Translations under genes and position numbers: made by a program
Notes under the pieces: model-generated
The model's input: the letters and a program-made list of their open reading frames with translations, nothing else
Databases searched by the model: none
Told to the model about the DNA's origin: nothing
Shown here: positions 8,921 through 15,869 of the stretch, piece after piece
Numbering within the stretch: position 1 is the first letter of the stretch
Layout: the number at the start of each line of letters is the position of its first letter
Source: Marinobacter sp. S6332
GTDB taxonomy: Bacteria > Pseudomonadota > Gammaproteobacteria > Pseudomonadales > Oleiphilaceae
DNA length: 64,000 bases
Direction: 5' to 3'
Assembly: GCF_023016045.1 (NCBI RefSeq)
Contig: NZ_JALKAP010000002.1
Location: 62,001 to 126,000 of the forward strand

Positions 8921-8969
8921 CGGCGGGAGAGATGACAATATGAGGACAGTAAAAAGACAAAACCGTTAA
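8921..8969. repeat. Pho-box repeat, copy 2
   Basis: Second copy of the 49-bp segment at 7736-7784, two mismatches. It overlaps the 3' half and T-tract of the terminator hairpin of the neighbouring lipoprotein gene, whereas copy 1 lacks the matching left half of that hairpin. Confidence 0.9.
8933..8960 (-). promoter_or_regulatory. Putative Pho box facing the PEP-CTERM gene
   Basis: Minus strand: TTGTC (8960-8956), CTGTC (8949-8945), TTGTCA (8938-8933), again at exact 11-bp spacing; the middle half-site is closer to consensus than in copy 1. It lies about 270 bp before the PEP-CTERM ATG. The bases where a -10 would sit differ from copy 1 (GCCGCT instead of GACACT), so activity is uncertain. 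Confidence 0.5.
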
Positions 8970-8996
8970 CCTTTTTTCAAAGACTAACGGTTTCGA
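8951..8996 (-). terminator. Terminator of the small lipoprotein gene
   Basis: Minus strand: AAACCGTTA pairs with TAACGGTTT around a 16-nt loop, followed by TGTCTTTTT. The T-tract is also the first half-site of the Pho box, so terminator and regulatory site overlap. Confidence 0.6.
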
Positions 8997-9064
8997 TGTT
9001 CTCGAGGAGAAGCGCCCCAGCGCAGCTAAAACGCGCTGGAGCTAGAAAGCGAGCATCTAATCGC

Positions 9065-9355
9065 TTACTTGGTTACGTCGTCATAACCTTCTTCAATGGC
9101 GTCGCCTGCATCTTCAGCCGCATCGCCCATTTCTTCGCCAGCGTTCTCAACGCCTTCTTTCATTTCGCCTAAAACGCCTTCGTCTTGGCCTGTGGCCTCT
9201 TCGTAGGTTTCTTCAACCGAGTTGCCAGCATCGTCCATTATTTCTTCAGCGTTGTCCGCGGCTTTCTCAAAATCAGCTCCCTCATCTTCGGAGCTGCAAG
9301 CAGCAAGACCCAAAGTCAAAAACATAATAAAAGCGCTGAGAGTTAACTTATTCAT
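9065..9355 (-). CDS. Small acidic lipoprotein
   Basis: 96 residues. The start is the ATG at 9355, with AGAGGG 8 bp upstream; the longer frame has no signal at its beginning. The first 20 residues form a lipoprotein signal peptide ending in the lipobox LAAC. The mature part is very acidic and helical, with repeated Glu/Asp/Ala/Gly units such as NAGEEMGDAAEDAGDA, resembling other low-complexity acidic envelope lipoproteins of Pseudomonas and Marinobacter. No function can be assigned. Confidence 0.75.
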   Translation of the reverse strand: MNKLTLSAFIMFLTLGLAACSSEDEGADFEKAADNAEEIMDDAGNSVEETYEEATGQDEGVLGEMKEGVENAGEEMGDAAEDAGDAIEEGYDDVTK

Positions 9356-9581
9356 CACATATCCCTCTGTTGGTAAACGTTTGTAACCGTGTACAGGGTA
9401 AGGCCATGTTCGGTGCCACACAATTACTTGCGGATTACCCTTTATTTAGCTAACGCCTATAAAACCGCCTTTAAAGACATGAAAAAGCCGGAAAATTCAG
9501 GATCGCGCCAGATAACCCACACCCTCGAACCCACCTTGTCATTTTGCGCCAACCTCCCAAACACCACCTATTATTGTTGCA

Positions 9582-9610
9582 TTGACAGATTGTCCGACAT
9601 AAATTACCAA
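9582..9610 (+). promoter_or_regulatory. Candidate alkB promoter
   Basis: A perfect -35 hexamer TTGACA at 9582-9587 is followed after 17 bp by TACCAA (9605-9610), a poor -10. The short inverted repeat TGACA-GAT-TGTC lies within the -35. It ends 27 bp before the alkB ATG. Position is suggestive, the -10 is weak. Confidence 0.3.
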
Positions 9611-9636
9611 AACGCGCACTGCAATGGAGAAAAACA

Positions 9637-10953
9637 ATGAATGCAAAAACCTATGACACTGTCGGTTTAAAATCTGACTTAAAATCCGATCCAAAAATGG
9701 TGAATAACCCCGTACAGAACCCCACGGAAACCAGCGTTGCTGGAAAGTGGAAAGACCCCAAGCGGTACCTCTGGCTACTCGGCCCAGCTCTACCCGGTAT
9801 AGGTTTGGCAGCGCTAACCGGTTACGCGATAGCACCTAAAAAGCTTAAGGCGCTTGCTTGGACTGGGCCTGCATTGGTTCATGGTGTTATTCCAGCGTTG
9901 GACCGCGCTATCGGAGAAGATAAGAGCAACCCCCCGGAATCAGCAGTCAGTTCCCTGGAGCAAGACAAGTATTACAACCGCATTGTTAAGGCATTCATTC
10001 CCACCCAATATGCGATGACGGTTATGGGTGCTTGGCTTGCTAGCCGCAAAAACACCCCGATTGAGGATAAGATTGGTCTGACGCTGACCGTTGGAGCCAT
10101 CAACGGTGTTGGTATCAATACGGCACATGAATTGGGTCACAAATCAAACAAGTTCAATAAGTTGATGGCCATGGCTGCTTTGGCACCTACGGGCTATACC
10201 CACTTTGTGGTTGAGCATAACTTTGGCCATCACAAACGCGTCGCGACGCCGGAAGATCCGGCGAGCAGCCGTATGGGTGAGAGTTTCTGGAAGTTTTTGC
10301 CGCGTACTGTGTTTGGGGGCATCAAGTCTGCGGTGAAGATTGAGAAAGCGCGGCTTGAGCGAAAAGGCAAGAGTTTCTGGTCTTTGGACAACGAACTATT
10401 ACAAGGCTGGGCCATGAGCGCTGGCTTCTTTGGGGCGACGACCCTAGTTTGTGGGCCACGGGCCGTTCCGTTCCTTGCGGCTCAAGCGGTTTATGGTGCC
10501 AGTTTGTTGGAGAGTGTAAATTACATTGAGCACTACGGACTACTGCGCCAGAAAGATAAAAACGGGAAGTATCAACGCACTCAACCTGAGCACAGCTGGA
10601 ACAGTAATCACATTGTGACGAACCTGTTCCTGTATCAGTTGCAGCGTCACTCCGATCACCACGCCCACCCGCAGCGCAGTTATCAGGCCTTACGCCACTT
10701 TGAGAAGGCTCCCCAGTTACCGGGTGGCTATGCATCTATGCTGATGCCCGCTTATGTGCCGCAGTGGTGGTACGAGACGATGGATAAACGGGTGATCGAT
10801 CACTACGAGGGGGATCTGAGCAAGATCAACTGGGACCCGGATCGTAAGGCGGAGTTGATGGCTAAGTATGCAGATTATGCAGCTGAGGTGGCGGCTAAGG
10901 CTGCTGCTCGTCGGGAGGAAGAGGCTAGTTCGGCCTCGGAGAAGGCTGCCTGA
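9637..10953 (+). CDS. alkB: Alkane 1-monooxygenase (AlkB family)
   Basis: 438 residues. Integral membrane non-heme diiron enzyme that hydroxylates medium-chain n-alkanes at the terminal carbon, taking electrons from rubredoxin. The conserved histidine boxes are present in order: HELGHK (about residue 165), EHNFGHHK (about 194), LQRHSDHH (about 328), plus NYIEHYGL (about 290). Several hydrophobic segments lie between residues 45 and 280. The N-terminal 40 residues are hydrophilic, and the C-terminus ends in an Ala/Glu/Arg-rich tail. GGAG lies 8 bp before the ATG. No rubredoxin or reductase gene is adjacent, so electron partners must be encoded elsewhere. Downstream lie a crotonase and acyl-CoA dehydrogenase on the other strand, consistent with a fatty-acid/alkane neighbourhood. 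Confidence 0.95.
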   Translation: MNAKTYDTVGLKSDLKSDPKMVNNPVQNPTETSVAGKWKDPKRYLWLLGPALPGIGLAALTGYAIAPKKLKALAWTGPALVHGVIPALDRAIGEDKSNPPESAVSSLEQDKYYNRIVKAFIPTQYAMTVMGAWLASRKNTPIEDKIGLTLTVGAINGVGINTAHELGHKSNKFNKLMAMAALAPTGYTHFVVEHNFGHHKRVATPEDPASSRMGESFWKFLPRTVFGGIKSAVKIEKARLERKGKSFWSLDNELLQGWAMSAGFFGATTLVCGPRAVPFLAAQAVYGASLLESVNYIEHYGLLRQKDKNGKYQRTQPEHSWNSNHIVTNLFLYQLQRHSDHHAHPQRSYQALRHFEKAPQLPGGYASMLMPAYVPQWWYETMDKRVIDHYEGDLSKINWDPDRKAELMAKYADYAAEVAAKAAARREEEASSASEKAA

Positions 10954-11012
10954 CTCCAAACATTCGGAAACTCGATCTCGGGGTTGCTGGCCTCGAACTT
11001 TTGGTGCGGGCC

Positions 11013-11114
11013 GCCGGTGGGCTCTGCCTCTCAGGACACGCTGTAAATACATCCCTGTACGCTTGACGGCAGCATCCTTGCTGCCGACAGTCCTGAGAGG
11101 CAGAGCCCACCGGC
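11013..11114 (+). repeat. Long palindromic element, copy A
   Basis: Arms 11013-11037 and 11090-11114 are perfect 25-bp inverted repeats. Between them lies a 52-nt core that begins ACGCTGTAAATACATCC and contains an inner hairpin CGGCAGCA/TGCTGCCG. It stands between the convergent ends of alkB and the crotonase gene. The same core, with different arms, occurs at four other places in the window. Confidence 0.9.
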
Positions 11115-11139
11115 AGCTTCAAACTTCGCAGCGCCTGCC

Positions 11140-11919
11140 TTACTTTCCTTTGAACACTGCTTCTCGCCGTTCGAGGAAAGACTGGATGCCTTCTTTTACA
11201 TCCTCACTGACCATCACTGGCTGCAAATCCGGAAACAGTCGCTGCTTGGCGGCCTCCTGACCTTCGCTTACCGCGATTTTGGAAGATTTCAGGCTGCCTC
11301 GCACACCCAGAGGTGCCGCATTGGCGATCTTCTCTGCAATTTTCAGGGCAGCGTTGAACTGCTCACCCGGCTCGACCAACTCCTGTATCAAACCCCACTC
11401 ATAAGCTTGCTCTGCCGTCCACTCATCGCCGGTTAGAAGGTAACGCTGGGCATTACCCCAGCCGATTTCACGCTGCAGGCGTATAGTCGCGCCGCCGCAG
11501 GCGAAGATGCCACGTTTGACCTCCAACTGTGCAAACCGGGTGCCTTTTGCTGCAACACGAATACCTGTGTTCAGCATCATCTCAACACCGCAGGTAAAAC
11601 AAATACCCTGAGCGGCAAAAACCACAGGCTTGCTGAGGCCATCGCCGGTGATATGGAACGGATCCAGCTCGCCTTCCGCCGGTTCTATTCCCTTACCGTT
11701 TGCAAATACGCCAGCCCAATCATCTAACTGCAAACCACTGGTAAAGTGGTCGCCTTCGGCATACATCAGGCCCACTCTCAAATCGGCATCGTGTTCCAGC
11801 AGGTAATAAGCCGCGGCGATGTCGTGGTACATGGCTCTGTTCATGGCGTTCATTTTTTCGGGGCGGTTTAGCCCTATGAGCAGAATATGATTTTTCTTCG
11901 TTACCTTAACCAGTGACAT
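11140..11919 (-). CDS. Crotonase / enoyl-CoA hydratase family protein
   Basis: 259 residues, the usual length of a single-domain crotonase. The start is the ATG at 11919 with AAGG about 8 bp upstream; a GTG three codons earlier overlaps that site. The N-terminal half holds the oxyanion-hole segment HFTSGLQL, and both acidic positions of active hydratases are kept: Glu in TCGVEMML and Glu in FAQLEVKRG, followed by GGATIRLQREIG. It probably hydrates an enoyl-CoA in beta-oxidation. The next gene in the same direction is an acyl-CoA dehydrogenase, but a palindromic element lies between them. A methylthioacryloyl-CoA hydratase (DmdD) role cannot be excluded; sequence alone does not decide. Confidence 0.85.
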   Translation of the reverse strand: MSLVKVTKKNHILLIGLNRPEKMNAMNRAMYHDIAAAYYLLEHDADLRVGLMYAEGDHFTSGLQLDDWAGVFANGKGIEPAEGELDPFHITGDGLSKPVVFAAQGICFTCGVEMMLNTGIRVAAKGTRFAQLEVKRGIFACGGATIRLQREIGWGNAQRYLLTGDEWTAEQAYEWGLIQELVEPGEQFNAALKIAEKIANAAPLGVRGSLKSSKIAVSEGQEAAKQRLFPDLQPVMVSEDVKEGIQSFLERREAVFKGK

Positions 11920-11997
11920 TGATGACACCTTTTAGTTAGTAAACAGCTGTTCTTTCGAGGCGTTTGAGGGCCATCTCTTGAGCTGAAGCGCAAGCGG

Positions 11998-12093
11998 CGG
12001 ACGGTACCTCCCGGGAATGTCGTTGGCCATGGATGGCCAACGCCAAGCCCTACATGGATGTACTCGCGGGCGTTTCCCGGGAGGTACCGTCCG
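11998..12093 (-). repeat. Long palindromic element, copy B
   Basis: Arms 11998-12017 and 12074-12093 are perfect 20-bp inverted repeats (CGGACGGTACCTCCCGGGAA and its complement). The 56-nt core, read on the minus strand, contains TACATCCATGTA, GCTTG and an inner hairpin CGTTGGCCAT/ATGGCCAACG. It is the most divergent of the five cores. It lies between two genes of the same direction, 21 bp past the acyl-CoA dehydrogenase start-distal end. Confidence 0.85.
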
Positions 12094-12114
12094 GCGATTG
12101 TGGCTACTCCAAAA

Positions 12115-13917
12115 TCAGAACCACTCAGCCTTCATGTTCAAACACGTGTCATCCATATTCCGCAACAACACCAAATCCTGAGCAACCGTTGGCAACTCCC
12201 AATGGAAGAAATACTGAGCAGCCTGAAGCTTGCCCTGATAGAAGTTACGCTCATCATCAGTATTGGCAGAAGCCAGTGCATTAGCCGCTGCGTTAGCCTG
12301 ACGCAGCCACATCCAAGCTACAATGATGTGCCCGAACAGATGCAAATAGCAGGAAGCGTTCGCCAGAGTTTTATCCACCTCGCCGCTCATTAGCGATTTA
12401 CCCAGATTTTGAGTCACTTTAACGGCCTGTTGCAGCGTCTCACTTAACGACAACGCCCACTGCTGACAGCGATCCGTTGTAGCTGCCTGCAAATCCACCT
12501 GCATTTCCTGCATAAGCAACTGCAATCCATGGCTTTGATCCTGCCAAATCTTACGGCCCAGCAAGTCCAGACCCTGAATGCCGGTAGTGCCCTCATGGAT
12601 GGGATTCAAGCGGTTATCGCGCCAGCACTGCTCCACTGGGTATTCGCGGGTATAACCCGCTCCACCATAAACCTGAATCGCCAAGTCGTTAGCTTTCGGC
12701 CCATGCTCTGATGGCCAGGTTTTGATCACAGGCGTAAGCAGATCAAGCAGTTTGCCCGCTTCGATTCGTTTCTGCTCATCCGGATGGGTGTGTTGATCAT
12801 CCATCAAACGCGCACCGTAGAGGCAAAGTGCTAACCCGCCTTCACTGTATGCTTTCTGAGCCAGCAGCATGCGGCGCACATCTGCGTGATCAATAATAGG
12901 TACCTGTGGGCTTTCCGGGTTCTTTTCCGACGCCTTACGGCCCTGCAGTCGGTCTTTGGCGTACTCAAGACTGTGCATGTAACCGCGATACCCAATCACC
13001 GCCGCACCAAAGCCTACGCCTACCCGGGCTTCATTCATCATCTGGAACATGTACTTCAGACCCTGATGGGGCTCTCCAACCAAATAACCGTGGCAAGGTG
13101 CATCATCACCAAAACTAAGCGCTGTGGAGGTGGTGCCGCGATATCCGAGCTTATGGATCAGGCCAGCAAGGCTCACGCCGTTACGATCCACCGGATTTCC
13201 ATCGCTATCCACCCGGAACTTAGGAACGATAAACAGGGAAATGCCTTTTACACCGGCTGGCGCGCCTTTGATTTTGGCGAGCACCATGTGGACGATATTT
13301 TCGGTAATGCTCTGTTCACCACCGGATATATAGATTTTTGCGCCTTTGATAAGGTAGTGACCATCATCGGTTGGCGTGGCAGAAGTGCGAATGTCCGCCA
13401 AAGATGAGCCAGCATGTGGCTCCGTGAGGGCCATGGTGCCGCTGTAACGGCCACTGAGCATGTTGGGTAGAAAGCTGGTTTTTTGGGATTCGTTACCAAA
13501 CACACGGATTAGGTTTGCCGCCGCTGTGGTCAGGAATGGATAACCTGCTGTACCTGGGTTAGCGGCGGTAAAAAAGCCGTTACAAGCTGCCATGACGGTC
13601 TCGGGGAGCTGCATGCCGCCCAATTCGTAGTCATAACGCCCCGCAATAAACCCCGCCTCGGCGTAGGCATCAAAAGCCTGTTTAACTTCAGGCAGCATTT
13701 CGACTTGGCCGTTTACAAACTTCGGCTCGTCTTTGTCTGCTGCACTGTTGTGATTCGCGAATTTCTCCCGGGCCATTTTATCGGCGGTTTCGATAACGGC
13801 CTCGAAGGTATCGCGATTATGTTCGTTAAAACGCTCACGGCTAAGCAGGCTTTCAGTGTCAAGAACTTCGTAGAGTTGGAACGCCAAATCACGGCGGTCT
13901 ATCAGTGTATCGGTCAT
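12115..13917 (-). CDS. Acyl-CoA dehydrogenase, long form with extra C-terminal domain
   Basis: 600 residues, longer than the usual 380 because of an N-terminal extension and a C-terminal acyl-CoA dehydrogenase-related domain. FAD-binding and substrate features are clear: MALTEPHAGSSLADIRTSA, KIYISGGEQ, MMNEARVGVGFGAAVIGYRGY and QVYGGAGYTREYPVEQ followed by the RDNRLNPIHEGTTGIQ stretch. This length class includes fatty acyl-CoA dehydrogenases and the 3-methylmercaptopropionyl-CoA dehydrogenase DmdC; which one cannot be settled here. The enzyme oxidises an acyl-CoA to the trans-2-enoyl-CoA, the substrate of the crotonase encoded downstream. GGAAG lies upstream of the ATG. Confidence 0.9.
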   Translation of the reverse strand: MTDTLIDRRDLAFQLYEVLDTESLLSRERFNEHNRDTFEAVIETADKMAREKFANHNSAADKDEPKFVNGQVEMLPEVKQAFDAYAEAGFIAGRYDYELGGMQLPETVMAACNGFFTAANPGTAGYPFLTTAAANLIRVFGNESQKTSFLPNMLSGRYSGTMALTEPHAGSSLADIRTSATPTDDGHYLIKGAKIYISGGEQSITENIVHMVLAKIKGAPAGVKGISLFIVPKFRVDSDGNPVDRNGVSLAGLIHKLGYRGTTSTALSFGDDAPCHGYLVGEPHQGLKYMFQMMNEARVGVGFGAAVIGYRGYMHSLEYAKDRLQGRKASEKNPESPQVPIIDHADVRRMLLAQKAYSEGGLALCLYGARLMDDQHTHPDEQKRIEAGKLLDLLTPVIKTWPSEHGPKANDLAIQVYGGAGYTREYPVEQCWRDNRLNPIHEGTTGIQGLDLLGRKIWQDQSHGLQLLMQEMQVDLQAATTDRCQQWALSLSETLQQAVKVTQNLGKSLMSGEVDKTLANASCYLHLFGHIIVAWMWLRQANAAANALASANTDDERNFYQGKLQAAQYFFHWELPTVAQDLVLLRNMDDTCLNMKAEWF

Positions 13918-14048
13918 TTTTTCAGCTTCCGGATGATTGGCTGGAGAATTTCATTGTTATGCACAGGCTCTCACACCCGAGTTTTTCTGGAAACCGGCAT
14001 TTATGACATAATTATGGTTAAAACCGCCAATCTATAGGCCGACGCTGA

Positions 14049-14158
14049 GGTGCATTGCTGGTGCCACTGCTCAGGACTGTCGGCAGCATGGATGCTGCCG
14101 TCAAGCGTACAAGGATGTATTTACAGCGTGTCCTGAGCAGTGGCACCAGCATTGCACC
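14049..14158 (-). repeat. Long palindromic element, copy C
   Basis: Arms 14049-14077 and 14130-14158 are 29-bp inverted repeats with a single mismatch. The 52-nt core, in reverse orientation, differs from copy A at only two positions and has inner hairpin CGGCAGCAT/ATGCTGCCG. Unlike the others it lies between divergent genes, 28 bp before the AraC-type gene, so a pure terminator role is unlikely for this copy. Confidence 0.9.
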
Positions 14159-14185
14159 GTTCTCGAACCGCGCCCCGGAGCCTCT

Positions 14186-15193
14186 ATGCAAAAGGTCTTT
14201 ATCATCGGATTTGACGGCGCTTTAGCCAGCGCCATAACCGGTGTGATCGATTTATTTCGTTTGGCCGGCGTCACCTGGGCACGAATTCACGGTGAGCACC
14301 CAGAGCCACGTTTCACTACCCGCCTGATAACTCGTAACGGAGATCCCTGCCGCTGCATCAATGGCATCACTTTGCTTTCAGGTGGAAGTTGGGAAGAGCT
14401 AGATACAGAGACAACGGAAAACGCTGATTTGGTGATCGTACCAACCATCGGGGCGCCAATTGATCAAGTACTGATGGCAAACCCGGATCTAATTCTCTGG
14501 CTGAGCCAGTTCAATGCCCCGAATAAAAAGAGCACCGGCCAAGTTCAACTGGCCAGCAACTGCACGGGAGCGTTTCTTCTAGCTGAAGCGGGACTGCTGA
14601 ACAATAGAGAGGCCACCACGCACTGGGGTTTCAGCAACAGTTTTCGCCAGCGCTACCCACAAGTAAACCTGATTCCAGACAAACTGGTCACTGTAGATGG
14701 CCACATTGCATGTGCCGGTGGCGGCATGGCGTGGTGGGATTTGGGCGTGCACCTTATAGAACGCTATGCAGGTGCTCAGGTTGCCCGTGAGTTGGCCAAG
14801 GCGTTTGTTATCGATGCGGGGCGTAATAGTCAGGCACCCTACAGCGCACTTCAAACCAAACGGTACCACTCAGACCTAGTGATCCTAAAACTTCAGAACT
14901 GGCTGGATAGCCATTATGGAGAGGCCGTAAGCCTGCAATCACTTGCCGCTTTCAGCGGTTTGACAACGCGTTCACTGATACGTCGTTTCAAGCTTGCGAC
15001 TGGTGAAACACCGACAGGCTATTTGCAATCCATACGCATCGAAGCCGCTCGGCGACATTTGGAAAACTCGCGCTTGCCCGTGGAAGAGGTTACCCGGCTG
15101 GTTGGCTATGAAGACGTCAGCTCTTTTAGCCGACTATTTCGCAAGCAAACCGGATTGGCTCCCGGGGCCTACCGATCGCGGTTTGGGCGCTAA
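14186..15193 (+). CDS. GlxA-family AraC-type transcriptional regulator
   Basis: 335 residues. The N-terminal about 200 residues form a DJ-1/PfpI-like domain (ASNCTGAFLLAEAGLLNNREATTHWGF, then CAGGGMAWWDLGVHLIE), and the C-terminal about 100 residues form an AraC double helix-turn-helix (SLQSLAAFSGLTTRSLIRRFKLATG, VEEVTRLVGYEDVSSFSRLFRKQTG). This is the GlxA layout, common in regulators of amine and amino-acid catabolism. The nucleophile-elbow cysteine (NCTGAF) is present. It is divergent from the acyl-CoA dehydrogenase gene with a palindromic element in between, and could control it, but there is no direct evidence. It is not the AlkR type of AraC regulator. Confidence 0.88.
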   Translation: MQKVFIIGFDGALASAITGVIDLFRLAGVTWARIHGEHPEPRFTTRLITRNGDPCRCINGITLLSGGSWEELDTETTENADLVIVPTIGAPIDQVLMANPDLILWLSQFNAPNKKSTGQVQLASNCTGAFLLAEAGLLNNREATTHWGFSNSFRQRYPQVNLIPDKLVTVDGHIACAGGGMAWWDLGVHLIERYAGAQVARELAKAFVIDAGRNSQAPYSALQTKRYHSDLVILKLQNWLDSHYGEAVSLQSLAAFSGLTTRSLIRRFKLATGETPTGYLQSIRIEAARRHLENSRLPVEEVTRLVGYEDVSSFSRLFRKQTGLAPGAYRSRFGR

Positions 15194-15308
15194 CTACAAG
15201 CTACAAGCCGAGCGTTTGGCCCGGGTTATGCATCGAATTACCCAAACGGCCGCTGGCCGGATGTTTCTGTAAATTATACTGACAGGTGCCATGTGGGAGA
15301 AATGAGCC

Positions 15309-15473
15309 ATGAACGCACCCGTTCAACAAACACAGCTTGAAGTTCTGAGCAGGTTGTACACCATGAAGCTTGCACAGATTGAGCAGGCAACCCAACAAGG
15401 CAACAATCTGCGCAGCATGGTGCTGGAAGCAGAGGCCGAAGCAATTTTCAATGCGCTCAAATCCGCCAAGTAG
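15309..15473 (+). CDS. Small hypothetical protein, 54 residues
   Basis: Starts MNAPVQQTQLEVLSRLYTM and ends in NALKSAK. GGGAGAA lies about 8 bp before the ATG, and the predicted peptide is amphipathic and helical, rich in Gln, Ala and Glu, without a signal or membrane segment. The good ribosome site and balanced composition argue that it is real. No family is recognised. Confidence 0.55.
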   Translation: MNAPVQQTQLEVLSRLYTMKLAQIEQATQQGNNLRSMVLEAEAEAIFNALKSAK

Positions 15474-15869
15474 CGCAAAGGTGACAAAACCAGACGACAA
15501 AAATGAGCCTCTCTATGCCCTTCCACGTCACTCTCAAATTCCCATTCTGCGCTTGATTGATCACAAGTTGACTTGACCTACGAGCCCGGGCACGTATCAT
15601 CGGATATCAGGTTTTACTAACGGAGCAACCATGACCGCAAGGTCCTTCGGCTGCATGCAGATCAATCGCCCCCCTATTACCGCTGACATCGCGCGGCAAC
15701 GCGGGCGTTTACCGTACTTTCCAGACCCACCGGCCTTTCGCTGATCAATCTCTTGTTGCCTAATCAAATCGTCTTGATGCGATTTATGCAGGGTGGGCAA
15801 TGGGAGGCTAGACTCAGGCTCATAAGCCATCTCCATTCATAAGAAAAGAAAACCGCTAACGAGGTTGCG
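15474..15869. other. Intergenic stretch with doubtful small frames
   Basis: About 400 bp before the mnh operon. It holds a 31-codon frame from GTG 15481, a 37-codon plus-strand frame from ATG 15631 (preceded by GGAG at close spacing) and a 79-codon minus-strand frame (15836 to 15597) without a ribosome site. The last two overlap, so at most one is real. None resembles a known family. The antiporter promoter should lie near the right end but no clear hexamers were found. Confidence 0.5.
15631..15744 (+). CDS. Possible small protein, 37 residues
   Basis: ATG at 15631 preceded by CGGAGCAACC; translation MTARSFGCMQINRPPITADI and onward, ending PPAFR. Composition (many Arg and Pro) is not typical of chance shadow of a gene because no gene overlaps it, but length is too short to judge. 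Included as a weak candidate. Confidence 0.25.
   Translation: MTARSFGCMQINRPPITADIARQRGRLPYFPDPPAFR

Larger units (their letters stand above)
8666..9064. other. Intergenic region with Pho-box copy 2, no supported gene
   Basis: About 400 bp between the PEP-CTERM start and the small lipoprotein stop. The part at 8666-8920 is AT-rich and would be a long leader if the Pho box at 8933-8960 drives the PEP-CTERM gene. A 74-codon minus-strand frame here has a Cys/Trp/Arg-rich composition and no ribosome site and is taken as non-coding. The right part holds the terminator of the lipoprotein gene. Confidence 0.6.

Noticed and set aside
8714..8938. 74-codon minus-strand frame upstream of the PEP-CTERM gene
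   Set aside because: Trp/Cys/Arg-rich composition, no ribosome site, and it runs through the Pho-box repeat; taken as non-coding leader.
10868..11260. Frames through the palindromes that encode CKYI-x-VRL-type peptides
   Set aside because: The same peptide appears only because the repeated core is translated; the frames run through inverted arms and lack ribosome sites.
15597..15836. 79-codon minus-strand frame before the mnh operon
   Set aside because: No ribosome site, overlaps a plus-strand frame, no recognised family.
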